DNA of 64,000 bases from positions 62,001 to 126,000 of the forward strand of contig CBDHHG010000045.1 of the NCBI GenBank assembly GCA_965263225.1, in the 5' to 3' direction. Each line of letters opens with the position of its first letter. Position 1 is the first letter of the stretch. Made by a program: the position numbers and the translations under genes. Below, piece after piece: positions 1 through 9,604 of this stretch. Under the pieces are notes generated by a model. The model searched no databases. It saw nothing but the letters and a program-made list of their open reading frames with translations, and was not told the DNA's origin. The stretch is from DT-111 sp965263225. Its GTDB lineage: Bacteria > Bacteroidota > Bacteroidia > Chitinophagales > Saprospiraceae.

Positions 1-739
1 AGGGGTTGCTGGATTGCAATCGTCATCTAACTCATTGTAGGGAATCTCTGCAATGCCTGGATTAAGATTTGGGTCAGTATCATCACAGTCTTCAGCTAGG
101 ATAAACCCATCTTGGTCCAAATCATCATCACGAGTCGCTGGATTGCAGTCATCATCTAGACCATTGTAGGGGATTTCGGTTTGATCAGGGTTAACAAAAG
201 CGTTGTCATCGTCGCAATCTTCGCCCGCAAAGAACCCGTCCTCGTCCTGATCAATCGTGAGATCCGGGGTGGAGCGTATATAGGTAAAGGCCCCATCGGT
301 AATATCCTGGCTTCCCAGTACGCCTTCTGTCCAGGCGGTAAATCTAACATCGATGTAAATGTCTTCTGCGATTAGGTGCAGCACCTTATCCTGTCCCACC
401 GAGGCAGGAGGACCATTAGGGTTTGAGCCTAGCCAGGTGGTAAAAGTTAGGTTTTCAATGCCATCGGCAATGCGTCCGATAGCCCATTCGGTTCCTTTGG
501 GACTATCGAAACTTACTCGATCATACTCATCTTCAATCCGGATATTATAGATCCCTCTGATTTCTGCTCTAGTGATCCAAACACTGTCCGTAATTCGGTC
601 TTGGTGGTTCAGGAAGAGTCCAGTCGACATTAGGCGCTCGGACGAAGGTGATCTTCGGTCCTGTCCAGAAGGTTTGTGCATATATTGAGGAATGATGCCA
701 AAGCAGGCATAGAAAGAGTGAAAGGTAGTACTTGCCCAT
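1..739 (-). pseudogene. Secreted protein with MopE-like metal-binding repeats, frameshifted, partial
   Basis: The reading starts at an ATG at 739 with a clear signal peptide (about residues 1-22, ending near IYAQ) and continues to the motif DWTLPE. There one extra base near 606-607 breaks the frame, and the upstream frame stops at 569-571. After restoring the frame the protein continues (HQDRITDSVWITRAE...) through a roughly 120-residue domain into at least two copies of a ~44-residue repeat with the pattern DxDGF...EDCDD..P...PG..EIPYN.LDDDCNPAT. That pattern is the putative metal-binding MopE/thrombospondin-3-like repeat found in surface proteins of Bacteroidota. The gene runs off the left edge, so the C-terminus, where a T9SS sorting domain would be expected, is not visible. 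The repeat is certain; a role in calcium or copper binding is inferred from the family. The break may be a sequencing error. Confidence 0.75.
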
Positions 740-866
740 GGTGGCACGCTCTAGAAAGGGTTAATAAAAATAGGTGATCTCTTTCAAAGATCAAACAAAT
801 AACACTTCTAGTTCTATACCACATGTTAAGTTAAAATGAAATTTACTGTATGGCCAGAGCCACGAC

Positions 867-896
867 AATTGGCCTTCTTGAATTTGCAGGCCAATT
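867..896. repeat. Inverted repeat after the Asp-box gene
   Basis: AATTGGCC at 867-874 pairs with GGCCAATT at 889-896 around a 14-base loop. It lies just downstream of the minus-strand Asp-box gene and overlaps the dispersed 31-bp repeat at 882-912. It could help end transcription but has no T-tract. Confidence 0.4.
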
Positions 897-912
897 ATTG
901 GATTTTAAACAT
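882..912 (-). repeat. 31-bp dispersed repeat, copy 1 (inverted relative to 16870-16900)
   Basis: Bases 912 down to 882 read on the minus strand are identical over 31 bases to 16870-16900 on the plus strand. The shared core contains ATGTTTAAAATCCAATAATT and continues to CTGCAAAT. This copy begins five bases past the stop codon of the Asp-box gene ending at 917; the other copy is the left end of the MITE-like element at 16865-17028. I read this copy as a remnant of that element. Confidence 0.8.
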
Positions 913-916
913 ACTC

Positions 917-3512
917 CTAATACTGTTCAACAGTCAGGGGCTTTTCCAACTGTTTTTCACCAATTTGCAGCCTTAGCGTGTAAGTCCCCTGGCGACAAAT
1001 ATCTTCGATACCGATAAAAAATAAGGTTGCATGCTTTCAGTTTCTGAAGTTTCCAAATCCCAAAGGATTTGATTAAAACCCTTTTGGCCATCAACCTCTT
1101 GCGACCAACGCACTTGCTGGCCTTCCAGGATGCTTAGTTGCACGGGACCGCCAATCTTCAACGAAAAGGAAATAGGGTACGCCTGAATCGTAGCCTTGTC
1201 TACATCCCTATACATAAAGCGAATCTTGGGACTAGTCATCACAGGGGGGGGTGAATAGCTGATTGCCTTCGAATGGCTGGGCTTGAGCTAAGGCTTCGTG
1301 TAAGGGATGCAAATTGAGTCGATAGATGCCGCGCCCGTGGGTGCCAACGACTAGGTCGTTGGTAGGCTCTTGGATTTTCAGGTCACCGATACTAACTGCC
1401 GGTAAGCTATTGCCCAGAAGTGACCAGGAGGCACCCATGTCTGTAGAAATATAGACGCCTCGATAAGCACCAGCATATAGCACGTTTTCAAACTTTGGAT
1501 CTTCTACAATTACGTTGATGGGTTCATCTGGGAGGTTATTCATGATCGGTAGCCAATTCTCCCCAAAATCTTCGGATCGGTATAAGGCAGCACTGAGTTG
1601 GTCATAATTGATACCAGTAAGGGCTACATATACCCGCCCTAGCCTGTGTTTGTGAGGGTTGGATGCTGCGGATATAAAAGTTGGGTAGGCCTTCGGAATG
1701 TTCTTCCCAGTTCTCCCCATCGTCCTTACTACTCCAGAAAATTCCTTTATCTCCACCAAAATACAACAGCCCGGCTTGTAAAGTCGATTCTGCCAATGCC
1801 CCTGCTGCCATAGAGTTTTTGGACGAATCAGCAGCGTGAGAAAGATCTGGACTGATCAGCTTCCAATTATCTCCTCGGTCGTCTGATTTAAATACATAGT
1901 TGCCGCCATGATAGAGCCGAGACGCGGCATGAGGGGAGATAAAATAAGGAGCTACAAAATTGAAAGCCAATTCTCCAAGATGATTCTTGGGGAGAGAAGG
2001 CCGGATATAAACTTGAGTATCTACCTCCATATCCTTACGGTAGGCGGCCCCATTTTGGGCACTTAAGTATATGGTGTTGGGATTTGTAGGATCCACCTGA
2101 GTTACGCAACCATCGCCACCACTCCAAGCGTCGATCCAGAGGTAACGCCAAGGGTCTGGGAAGTTGGGGTTCCAAGGCCGGGCATGGCCATAGGCGGTCG
2201 CATCATCCTGCGTGCCGCCGAAGATGCGATAGGGCTCTTCTTGATCTAGGGTGATGGTGTAGAATTCTCCGGCCGGAATATTGTTGTGATGGAGCCAGGT
2301 TTTGCCCCGATCGTAGCTGGTGTACAGCCCACCGTCATTGCCGAGAATTAAATGTTCCGGGTTTATTGGGTTGATCCATAGTTCGCAATGATCCAGGTGT
2401 AAGGTTTGTGCGATATTGGGATTGAGGTGTGTCACTTCTCCCGCGACCAGATCAAAGTTCTTACCGCCATCAGCACTATGAGCCATCCGGACACCAAGGC
2501 CATAGATTTCCTCATCGTCTTGCGGGTTCACATAAATATCGGTAAAATACCAACCAATACCTGGGAAGATCAACAAATCATCATCATGGGTCTTGCGCCA
2601 ATTTTTACCTCCATTCACGGTTTTATAGACTTGGGCTGATCTTCGGTTATTTAGGTTGAGATTATCCATCAAGGCGTATACCTTTTGTGGATTCGTGTAG
2701 GAAACAGCAAGCCCCGTGCGTCCCTTTTTAGGACCTTCCGGCATCCCTTGATCCAGTAGTTCCCAAGTCTCTCCACCATCTGTGCTGCCATAAATACCTG
2801 TCTTTGGGCCACTTAGGTCTGGATGATGTTCCCACATGGAAACGTAGACATAATTGGGATTGGAGGGCGCGATTACGACATCATTAGCTCCCGTATTTTC
2901 ATCGAGGTATAATACATGTTCCCAACTTTTCCCGCCGTCCTGTGTTCGATACAGGCCTCTGTTTTCATTAGTAGACCAGAAATGCCCCAGCACGGCTACA
3001 AAAGCGATATCTGGATTCGTAGGGTGAACGGCAATCTCACCGATGTGCCAAGAATCCTCTAGCCCCAAATGCTCCCAGGATTCGCCACCATTATCGGAAC
3101 GAAATACGCCAACACCTGGCATGGTGAAGTTGCGTGCCTTCTTGAGACTTTCCCCTGTTCCAACATAAATCACATCTGGCTTAGAGGGAGCTAAGGCGAT
3201 ATCTCCGATTCCGAGAGCAGCCTGGTTCTCGAAGATGGGCTTCCAACTCAGGCCGTTGTTGGTTGTTTTCCATAGGTTGCCGGAGCCGAAGGCGGCATAC
3301 ATGGTTCCGGGACGGTTGGGATGGGCCTGTACGGCTTCCACACGGGCAGAGTTGGTGACCGGGCCGAGGAGCTGCCATTCGGCATGGAAGGTAGTTTGGT
3401 CTTTTAATTTTTGGTGAGTTTCAAAGGACTGTAGAAGCGGAGACCTTGGCGTTTGACTGAAAATGGATGTGGAAATACCAAGGGTACAGAGGATCAGTAA
3501 GCGTCTTTTCAT
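917..3512 (-). pseudogene. VPS10/sortilin-type Asp-box beta-propeller protein, three frameshifts
   Basis: The start is the ATG at 3512, followed by a Sec signal peptide (MKRRLLILCTLGISTSIFSQ). The body holds about eleven Asp-box motifs of type S.D.G..W, for example RSDNGGESWEH, RTQDGGKSWEH, GSTDGGETWEL and ISTDMGASWSL. These mark the BNR/VPS10 multi-bladed propeller common in exported Bacteroidota proteins. Three frame changes interrupt it: about 1650-1656 (before GRVYVALTG), an eight-G run at 1244-1251, and a six-A run at 1016-1021. After correcting all three, the protein continues to TLRLQIGEKQLEKPLTVEQY and a TAG at 917-919, about 865 residues. It is a paralogue of the intact gene at 13721-16852. 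Function is unknown; binding of carbohydrate or peptide at the cell surface is the usual guess. Homopolymer sites make sequencing error possible. Confidence 0.8.
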
Positions 3513-4491
3513 GGTTTATTTTTCAGATGGTATGAAAATAGCAATTCTAACTGGATAATAGGGAGAGACATTGTGGAATTAGATCGTACCCAAAGAATGA
3601 CGGATCGGATATGTTGAGTAATAGAAGGGCAGTGGGATGAATGGTCCGATGCACTTTTTTCTCCCTAGTGCCTAAGCTCGACTTTCGCATTTTATGCTAA
3701 TCCAAAAAATAGATTTAGCCATTCCCTAGAGTGGGTTGCCGGCAAAAAACTGTTTGATGCGTCGCGCTTGAGTTGATTACTCAACTAGCTAAGCAAGTTT
3801 TTTTAGCTAGGCTCTTTGAGTCACTGACTCAAGCCAACCCAGAAGAATTTTGCTTCCTTTTTTTCGATTGAAAAAGGAAGTCGCCGAAGACAAGGCCAAG
3901 TTTTAAGGCATTAATAATCAATCACTTAAAATATATACATATATCTTTTTACATGGCTTTTATTCATTTTTCTGGGAGGTTTGAGCTAGTAGCTCAAAGA
4001 GCGTTTGCAAATACCTCAAAAACGAATCAAAAAACGCTTGTCCCGTAAACTCTCTCCGTTCAAACAATACGGGACGGCCACCCGCTCTTAAGTACTGGCA
4101 ACAGTCGTTTTAATTTTGAACATCAGGTTTCAAGATGGATGTGCAAAATTGAGGTAAGAATCGATCAACATCTACAAAACTGTTTACTAATAAAAATAAA
4201 CAACTCATTATCAAATAATTAAAACAGCAATAGGATTTATCCTCCTCTCCAGTAAGCCATTTAAGCTTTTCAAAATACTAAAGTCGAGCTAAGGATGATC
4301 GTATTTTGCCTAAGGAAGAACAGGAAGACGATCCAGGGACCTTACGATGGAAGATTGAAGGAATTAAAAGGAGAGTTAGTCTAGATAAGCTTCTTGGGTG
4401 AAACCCTACGAACGTTCCATAACTGCCATTTGCACGCCTCACTCCAGTTTTACATTTTTTGTATTTTAGGCAGCTGAACTATACTGATGAA
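3513..4491. other. Gene-free stretch with a cluster of hairpins
   Basis: No supported gene lies between the Asp-box gene and the MFS transporter. The stretch holds four perfect inverted repeats: 3768-3784 (TTGAGT/ACTCAA), 3785-3810 (CTAGCTAA/TTAGCTAG), 3816-3832 (TTGAGTC/GACTCAA) and 3980-3998 (TTTGAGCT/AGCTCAAA). Three share a TTGAG/CTCAA arm. No T-tract follows any of them, so they do not look like simple terminators. Confidence 0.6.
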
Positions 4492-5811
4492 ATGCCTGAT
4501 TCTACCAAAGACCTCAATAGCTCGCTCTTTATATTCGATCCCGTTGCCGCATGCCGTATGCTGGTGATGACCACGCTGATCATTGCTGGGGAGACGGTGT
4601 TTTTGCTTCCTTTTGTTGTACCTCGAATCTTCCGCCCTACCTTACTGGATGTATTTGGACTCAACAACCTGGAGCTAGGAATCGCCTTTTCTGTCTATGG
4701 AGTAGTCGCCATGTTTGCTTACTTCCTGGGAGGGCCCCTGGCAGATCGTTTTTCAGCTAAGAAACTCATGGCCATCGCCTTGTTTACGACTTCTCTGGGA
4801 GGAATTTTATTGGCTAGGACTCCGCCTTTGCAAGTGCTCATGTGGCTGTATGGTTTTTGGGGACTAACGACCATACTCCTGTTCTGGGCGGCCTTGATCC
4901 GGGCGACTAGAGAATGGGGTGGTGACGCTAGCCAGGGCAAGGCCTATGGAGTGCTAGATGGTGGCCGAGGGTTGGTTGCGGCTTTGCTCGCCTCTATCTC
5001 CGTAGCCATATTTGCTTCTCTCTTGCCGGTGGATGCCGCAGAGGCTAGTCTAGAACAGCGTACTCACGCCCTCACCCAAATCATTTGGATCTTTACGGGC
5101 TTTGTGGTTTTTGCGGCTGGGCTAGTGTGGATCGTAGTGCCTGAGGGGAAAGAGAAAGGGGAAGTAAGTACACCCAAACGGCTCAATCTATCAGGGGTGA
5201 AGGAGGTCATTCGCCTACCATCCATCTGGTTGCAGGCGGTCATTGTACTTTGTGCCTATGCGGGCTACAAGGGAACTGATGACTTCTCTTTGTATGCTTA
5301 TGATGCCTTTGGGTATAATGACGTGGCTGCTGCTCGGGTGGGAACCGTGTCTTATTGGGTTCGGCCTTTTGCAGCTATTGCGGCAGGTATCTTAGGAGAT
5401 AGGGTGGGCATTTCTAAGGTGGTACTTTGGAGCTTTGTGATGTTGATCATCGGTTGTTTAGTAATAGCCTTAGGAGTGGTTCCGCCTGGTATTTATTGGC
5501 TACTGGTTTTGACGGTAGCTGGGACTAGCCTGGGCATCTATGCTTTACGCGGTATCTATTTCGCTTTGTTTCAGGAAGCTAATATCCCACTTGCTATTAC
5601 AGGAAGTGCAGTGGGGTTGGTATCGGTATTGGGTTTTACGCCAGATATCTTTATGGGACCCATTATGGGCTACTTGATCGACCGTTCGCCAGGAGCCCTG
5701 GGGCATCAGCATGTTTTTGCGGTGATTGCTGGATTGGCCCTAGTGGGAGCGATAGCCACTTTTGTTTTTAGGCGATTAATGCTAAAGGAAAGGCAAAAGG
5801 GGGGGCGATAG
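4492..5811 (+). CDS. MFS-type transporter
   Basis: This is an inner-membrane carrier of about 439 residues from the ATG at 4492; an in-frame TTG at 4459 only adds a non-conserved tail. The hydrophobic profile fits about 12 transmembrane segments. The motif GGPLADRFSAKK in the loop between helices 2 and 3 matches the MFS signature GxLaDrxGrr, and a second copy in the C-terminal half reads GILGDRVGISK. A soluble central loop (PEGKEKGEVSTPKRLNLSG) separates the two six-helix halves. The sequence resembles nitrate/oxalate-like or generic sugar-phosphate MFS carriers, but the substrate cannot be told. It stands alone; no cognate catabolic gene is adjacent. Confidence 0.85.
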   Translation: MPDSTKDLNSSLFIFDPVAACRMLVMTTLIIAGETVFLLPFVVPRIFRPTLLDVFGLNNLELGIAFSVYGVVAMFAYFLGGPLADRFSAKKLMAIALFTTSLGGILLARTPPLQVLMWLYGFWGLTTILLFWAALIRATREWGGDASQGKAYGVLDGGRGLVAALLASISVAIFASLLPVDAAEASLEQRTHALTQIIWIFTGFVVFAAGLVWIVVPEGKEKGEVSTPKRLNLSGVKEVIRLPSIWLQAVIVLCAYAGYKGTDDFSLYAYDAFGYNDVAAARVGTVSYWVRPFAAIAAGILGDRVGISKVVLWSFVMLIIGCLVIALGVVPPGIYWLLVLTVAGTSLGIYALRGIYFALFQEANIPLAITGSAVGLVSVLGFTPDIFMGPIMGYLIDRSPGALGHQHVFAVIAGLALVGAIATFVFRRLMLKERQKGGR

Positions 5812-6352
5812 CATGTCTTGCTATTTTGTACCAAATTTACGCTAGTAAAGATCGCAATTTCGTCCATTTTTTCGATTTACTTGTCGATACTGTGTGCTTC
5901 AAAATTCATCTTTTCATACTCCCCAAGAGTACCTTATCTAACATGGCTCCTACCAATTGACGCTGCTGCTAGTCTTTATTCAAGCTTTTTGTTTTAAATA
6001 GTTGATTATTAGTAGCTTATTACGCGTGGTTCCAGTTTTTAAATGTGTCATTTGTACACTTTAATCCAGGTTTAGCCGATCTATCTCGAGCAGGTTTAAA
6101 ACTCATAGCCTGACAAAGTAAGGCACCATTCTTTATCTATTGTTCTGTGTTACCGTACACAGGAAATTTTTTTAAACGAGAAATATGATTAACTTGGGAA
6201 GTGTTCACGCCTGTACAATTACTTCATCACTACCCCTTAAGAACCTCACTGCGTAAGTAAAGATTCAGTATAAAATGCAATGCAATTTGGCAATTCAATA
6301 GGTGCATGTCTATTGAGTTGTGACGATTCTATTAATCATTAACTTTATTATT
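5812..6352. other. Intergenic region upstream of susC-like gene 1
   Basis: About 540 bases without a supported gene. It must carry the promoter of the SusC/SusD pair at 6353-11020. I see no convincing hairpin, anti-sigma or AraC/HTCS regulator gene here, which is unusual since such regulators often flank SusC/D pairs. Confidence 0.5.
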
Positions 6353-9300
6353 ATGCGACAAAAACTCTTACTATGCTTATGTTGCTTAGGCCTAGCTGTA
6401 GGGCTATCCGCCCAACAATCGGTTAAGGGTACCGTCACCGATACTGGTGGAGAACCGCTGATTGGGGTAAACATCCTGATTGAAGGGACTACAACAGGTA
6501 CTATAACGGACTTTGATGGCAATTTTACGATCGATGTGCCTAGTTCAGAATCTGTGCTTAGGTTCTCTTACACAGGATATGCGACCGTTTCAGAAGCGGT
6601 TGGTAGCCGTGGTACGGTCAATGTGACTTTGAATGAAGATGTGGGAGTACTGGACGAAGTAGTGGTTACTGCACTTGGTTTTACTCAAAAGCGAGATGAA
6701 ATGGGGGCAACGGCTACGAACATCAACCCAGATGACGTAGGCCGTTCTGGCGAGGTAAACTTGATCAATGCCCTGGGGGCTAAAGCTTCTAATGTGCGGA
6801 TCAATCGTTCTAATGGAGATCCCGGTGCAGGTAGTACCATACGAATTCGTGGTGCTAATACCATTCAGGGAGATGGAAGCCCTTTGATCATCATTGATGG
6901 AGTACCGCTCAACAACTCTACCACTTATGGTGGTGGTAATGATATCACAGGTGGTCGTACGGGAGGTATTTCTCAGCAGTCTCGTTTGAATGATATTAAT
7001 CCCAATGATATTGAGTCCGTACAGGTTTTGAAAGGAGCTTCTGCTGCTGCCCTGTGGGGAAGTCGTGCCGCTAATGGTGTAATTGTGATTACGACCAAAG
7101 AAGGGAAAAGCGGTAAGCCCCAAATTAGCTATAAGGCTACCATGTCATTTGATTGGGTCAACGAACGCATTCCTATGCAAGATACCTGGGGACAGGGGAC
7201 AAACGGTAGATTTAGAGCAGGAACGGCAGAATCCTGGGGCGATTACATTCCAGATAGAGCAGGAGGCGATGATGTTTTCGATACGAGTGGGGAGTATTTC
7301 GAAGCTGACAATGGAAATCGCTATTATCCCATTGATGAAAAGCGTTCTACAGCAACTTTTGTTGATGATAACTGGGATGACGTATTCCAGGTTGGTGGTT
7401 TTCTACAAAATGACCTATCCATTAGTGGGGGTGGAGAAAAAGGCACTTACTTCTTCAGTATGGCTCGTATTGATCAGGAAGGGATTATACGAGAATCGGA
7501 TTATGACCGTACCAATGTACGTTTCAACAACAAGTTGTTCCTTACCGACTGGTTGACTTTGTCTACGAAGTCTTCCTACACAAACTCCAACTCTAATCGA
7601 ATTCAGCAAAGTTCCAATACGGCTGGCCTGATGCTGGGTTTGTTGCGTACTGCCCCGGATTTTGATCAAACCGATTATATCGGCACCTATTTCGATGACG
7701 ATGGTACACCTACCCCTTTGCGTCATCGTTCCTATCGTCGTCCCGTGGGGGATCGACAGAATCCGACTTATAATAACCCACTGTGGACCATCAACGAGCA
7801 ACTGGCTACTACTGCGGTCAATCGCTTTGTAGTCACACCTCAACTGACCATCACGCCAAGTAATTGGCTACAGGTCATCCTCCGGGGTAATGCGGATGTA
7901 TCTAGTGACAAACGCGTTTACTTCTTCCCCATTGGCTCGGGAGGAGACCGTAACGTAGGTATCTTCGCTGAAGACCTGATCGGGCGACAAGAATATAACT
8001 TTGATGCGATCGCCAAAGGTAGTTTCAAACTCAGCGATGTAGTTGATTTGACGGCGACCGTTGGATGGAGTATCAATGATCGCAATTATCAGCGTAACTC
8101 CGGCCGGTTAACGGGCTTCCTGGTAAATGCCAGAAAAGAAACGAGTGCATTGAATACCGCCAACGAGAATACCAGTTTTGAAAACTTCAAAACCTTTAGA
8201 AGATCGAATCGGGGATATGGCGTCTTGAACTTTGACTTATTTGACGAATTATACGTGAACCTATCTGGTGGATTGGAAGCCTCTTCTACTGTGAATGGAA
8301 GTTTCTTCTATCCAGCAGCGGATGTCGCTTGGAATTTTACTAATAGCGTCGTGAACTCCAAGGTCCTTTCTTTTGGTAAACTGCGTGTATCGTACGGACA
8401 AGTAGGGGTACAACCCGCTCCTCACCGAGCCCAAAACATCGCAGAAGGAGGATTCTCTTATAGCTCTTACAGTGATCCTTTGTTGATTGATTTGTTTGGC
8501 GGCGGTTTCCGTTTGGACGATGACCTGGGTAATCCGAATCTGAAACCAGAGATCAAAACGGAATGGGAGATCGGAACAGACCTTCGATTCTTTCAAGATA
8601 AATTGAGTTTTGCTTTTACCTACTACAATAATGAGATCGATGGAATCCTATTAAATACTTCGCTTACTCCTTCTTTTGGTTACGATACACAGTACGGTAA
8701 CTTTGGAGCGATGAAGAATCAGGGCGTAGAACTAGATCTCGGGTACACGGCCATCAATAAGAAAGATTTAAGCCTTGATTTCAACATTAACTGGGCTAGA
8801 AACCGAAATGAGGTGACGGCCTTGGCTGGAACAAATACCATTACCCTCGCTGGTGGAGGTGGTTCCGTTTCTTCCAATGCAGTGGTAGGAGAGCAATTGG
8901 GCGTACTTTTTGGTACGGGTTCACAGACAGATGAGAACGGTAACTTCATTCTAGATGACAATGGTTTCCCTCAATTAACTTCTACGCCTATCGTTTTAGG
9001 TGATCCGAACCCAGATTGGAGAGGTGGCTTGGGTATCAATTTCCGCTATAAGCGCTTCGGAATCAATATCCTTTTGGAACATTCAGAAGGAGGGGCGTTT
9101 TCTCCTAGAACACTGTGGGTATTACGCCGATTTGGAACCACAGCGGAAACAGCCAACCGTATCACCTTGGATCAGGCCCTTAAGAACTTTGATGGAGATC
9201 TAATTCCTGCTGGTTCAACGGTTAGGGGAAATATCAGAGACTTTGGTGGTGGACCGGTATTGTTGGATGAAACCTGGTATCGCCATGGTATTGGCGGTGG

Positions 9301-9586
9301 TTTTGGTGATAACCAAGCTTATAACTTCTCCATCAAAGACGCCACCTTTACAAAATTGAGAGAGGTAACTTTGAGCTATACCTTCAGCGGGAAAGCGTTC
9401 AGAGATGCTACACCTTTCCAATCTATTATTGTCGCGGCAACGGGGAGAAATATTCTTAACTACAACAGAATTGACGGTATTGATCCAGAGACCAATCAAG
9501 GTGGGGTAGGTAACGCCTTGGGATTAGACTATTTCACTAATCCCCAGACCGCTTCCTTCTTGTTTTCTCTAGGTATTGAATTTTAA
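6353..9586 (+). CDS. SusC/RagA-family TonB-linked outer membrane protein
   Basis: This is the barrel of a SusC/D uptake pair, importing an oligomer across the outer membrane with TonB energy. The ATG at 6353 is chosen because it directly begins a signal peptide (MRQKLLLCLCCLGLAVGLSAQ); an upstream in-frame start at 6320 gives an unlikely tail. Residues ~24-105 are a CarboxypepD_reg-like domain (VKGTVTDTGGEPLIGVNILI...). The plug follows, with the SusC signature GSRAANGVIVITTKEGKSG, then a long beta-barrel ending in the aromatic FLFSLGIEF. Length, 1077 residues, is typical. The susD-like gene begins 18 bases downstream, so they are co-transcribed. The ligand is unknown; no glycoside hydrolase is adjacent, so a peptide or other polymer is possible. 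Confidence 0.95.
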   Translation: MRQKLLLCLCCLGLAVGLSAQQSVKGTVTDTGGEPLIGVNILIEGTTTGTITDFDGNFTIDVPSSESVLRFSYTGYATVSEAVGSRGTVNVTLNEDVGVLDEVVVTALGFTQKRDEMGATATNINPDDVGRSGEVNLINALGAKASNVRINRSNGDPGAGSTIRIRGANTIQGDGSPLIIIDGVPLNNSTTYGGGNDITGGRTGGISQQSRLNDINPNDIESVQVLKGASAAALWGSRAANGVIVITTKEGKSGKPQISYKATMSFDWVNERIPMQDTWGQGTNGRFRAGTAESWGDYIPDRAGGDDVFDTSGEYFEADNGNRYYPIDEKRSTATFVDDNWDDVFQVGGFLQNDLSISGGGEKGTYFFSMARIDQEGIIRESDYDRTNVRFNNKLFLTDWLTLSTKSSYTNSNSNRIQQSSNTAGLMLGLLRTAPDFDQTDYIGTYFDDDGTPTPLRHRSYRRPVGDRQNPTYNNPLWTINEQLATTAVNRFVVTPQLTITPSNWLQVILRGNADVSSDKRVYFFPIGSGGDRNVGIFAEDLIGRQEYNFDAIAKGSFKLSDVVDLTATVGWSINDRNYQRNSGRLTGFLVNARKETSALNTANENTSFENFKTFRRSNRGYGVLNFDLFDELYVNLSGGLEASSTVNGSFFYPAADVAWNFTNSVVNSKVLSFGKLRVSYGQVGVQPAPHRAQNIAEGGFSYSSYSDPLLIDLFGGGFRLDDDLGNPNLKPEIKTEWEIGTDLRFFQDKLSFAFTYYNNEIDGILLNTSLTPSFGYDTQYGNFGAMKNQGVELDLGYTAINKKDLSLDFNINWARNRNEVTALAGTNTITLAGGGGSVSSNAVVGEQLGVLFGTGSQTDENGNFILDDNGFPQLTSTPIVLGDPNPDWRGGLGINFRYKRFGINILLEHSEGGAFSPRTLWVLRRFGTTAETANRITLDQALKNFDGDLIPAGSTVRGNIRDFGGGPVLLDETWYRHGIGGGFGDNQAYNFSIKDATFTKLREVTLSYTFSGKAFRDATPFQSIIVAATGRNILNYNRIDGIDPETNQGGVGNALGLDYFTNPQTASFLFSLGIEF

Positions 9587-9604
9587 TCCAAAAATCTCAT
9601 CATT

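Noticed and set aside
6590..7123. 177-residue frame opposite the SusC gene
   Set aside because: Shadow of the susC codon pattern; Ser/Thr/Ile-rich with no domain.
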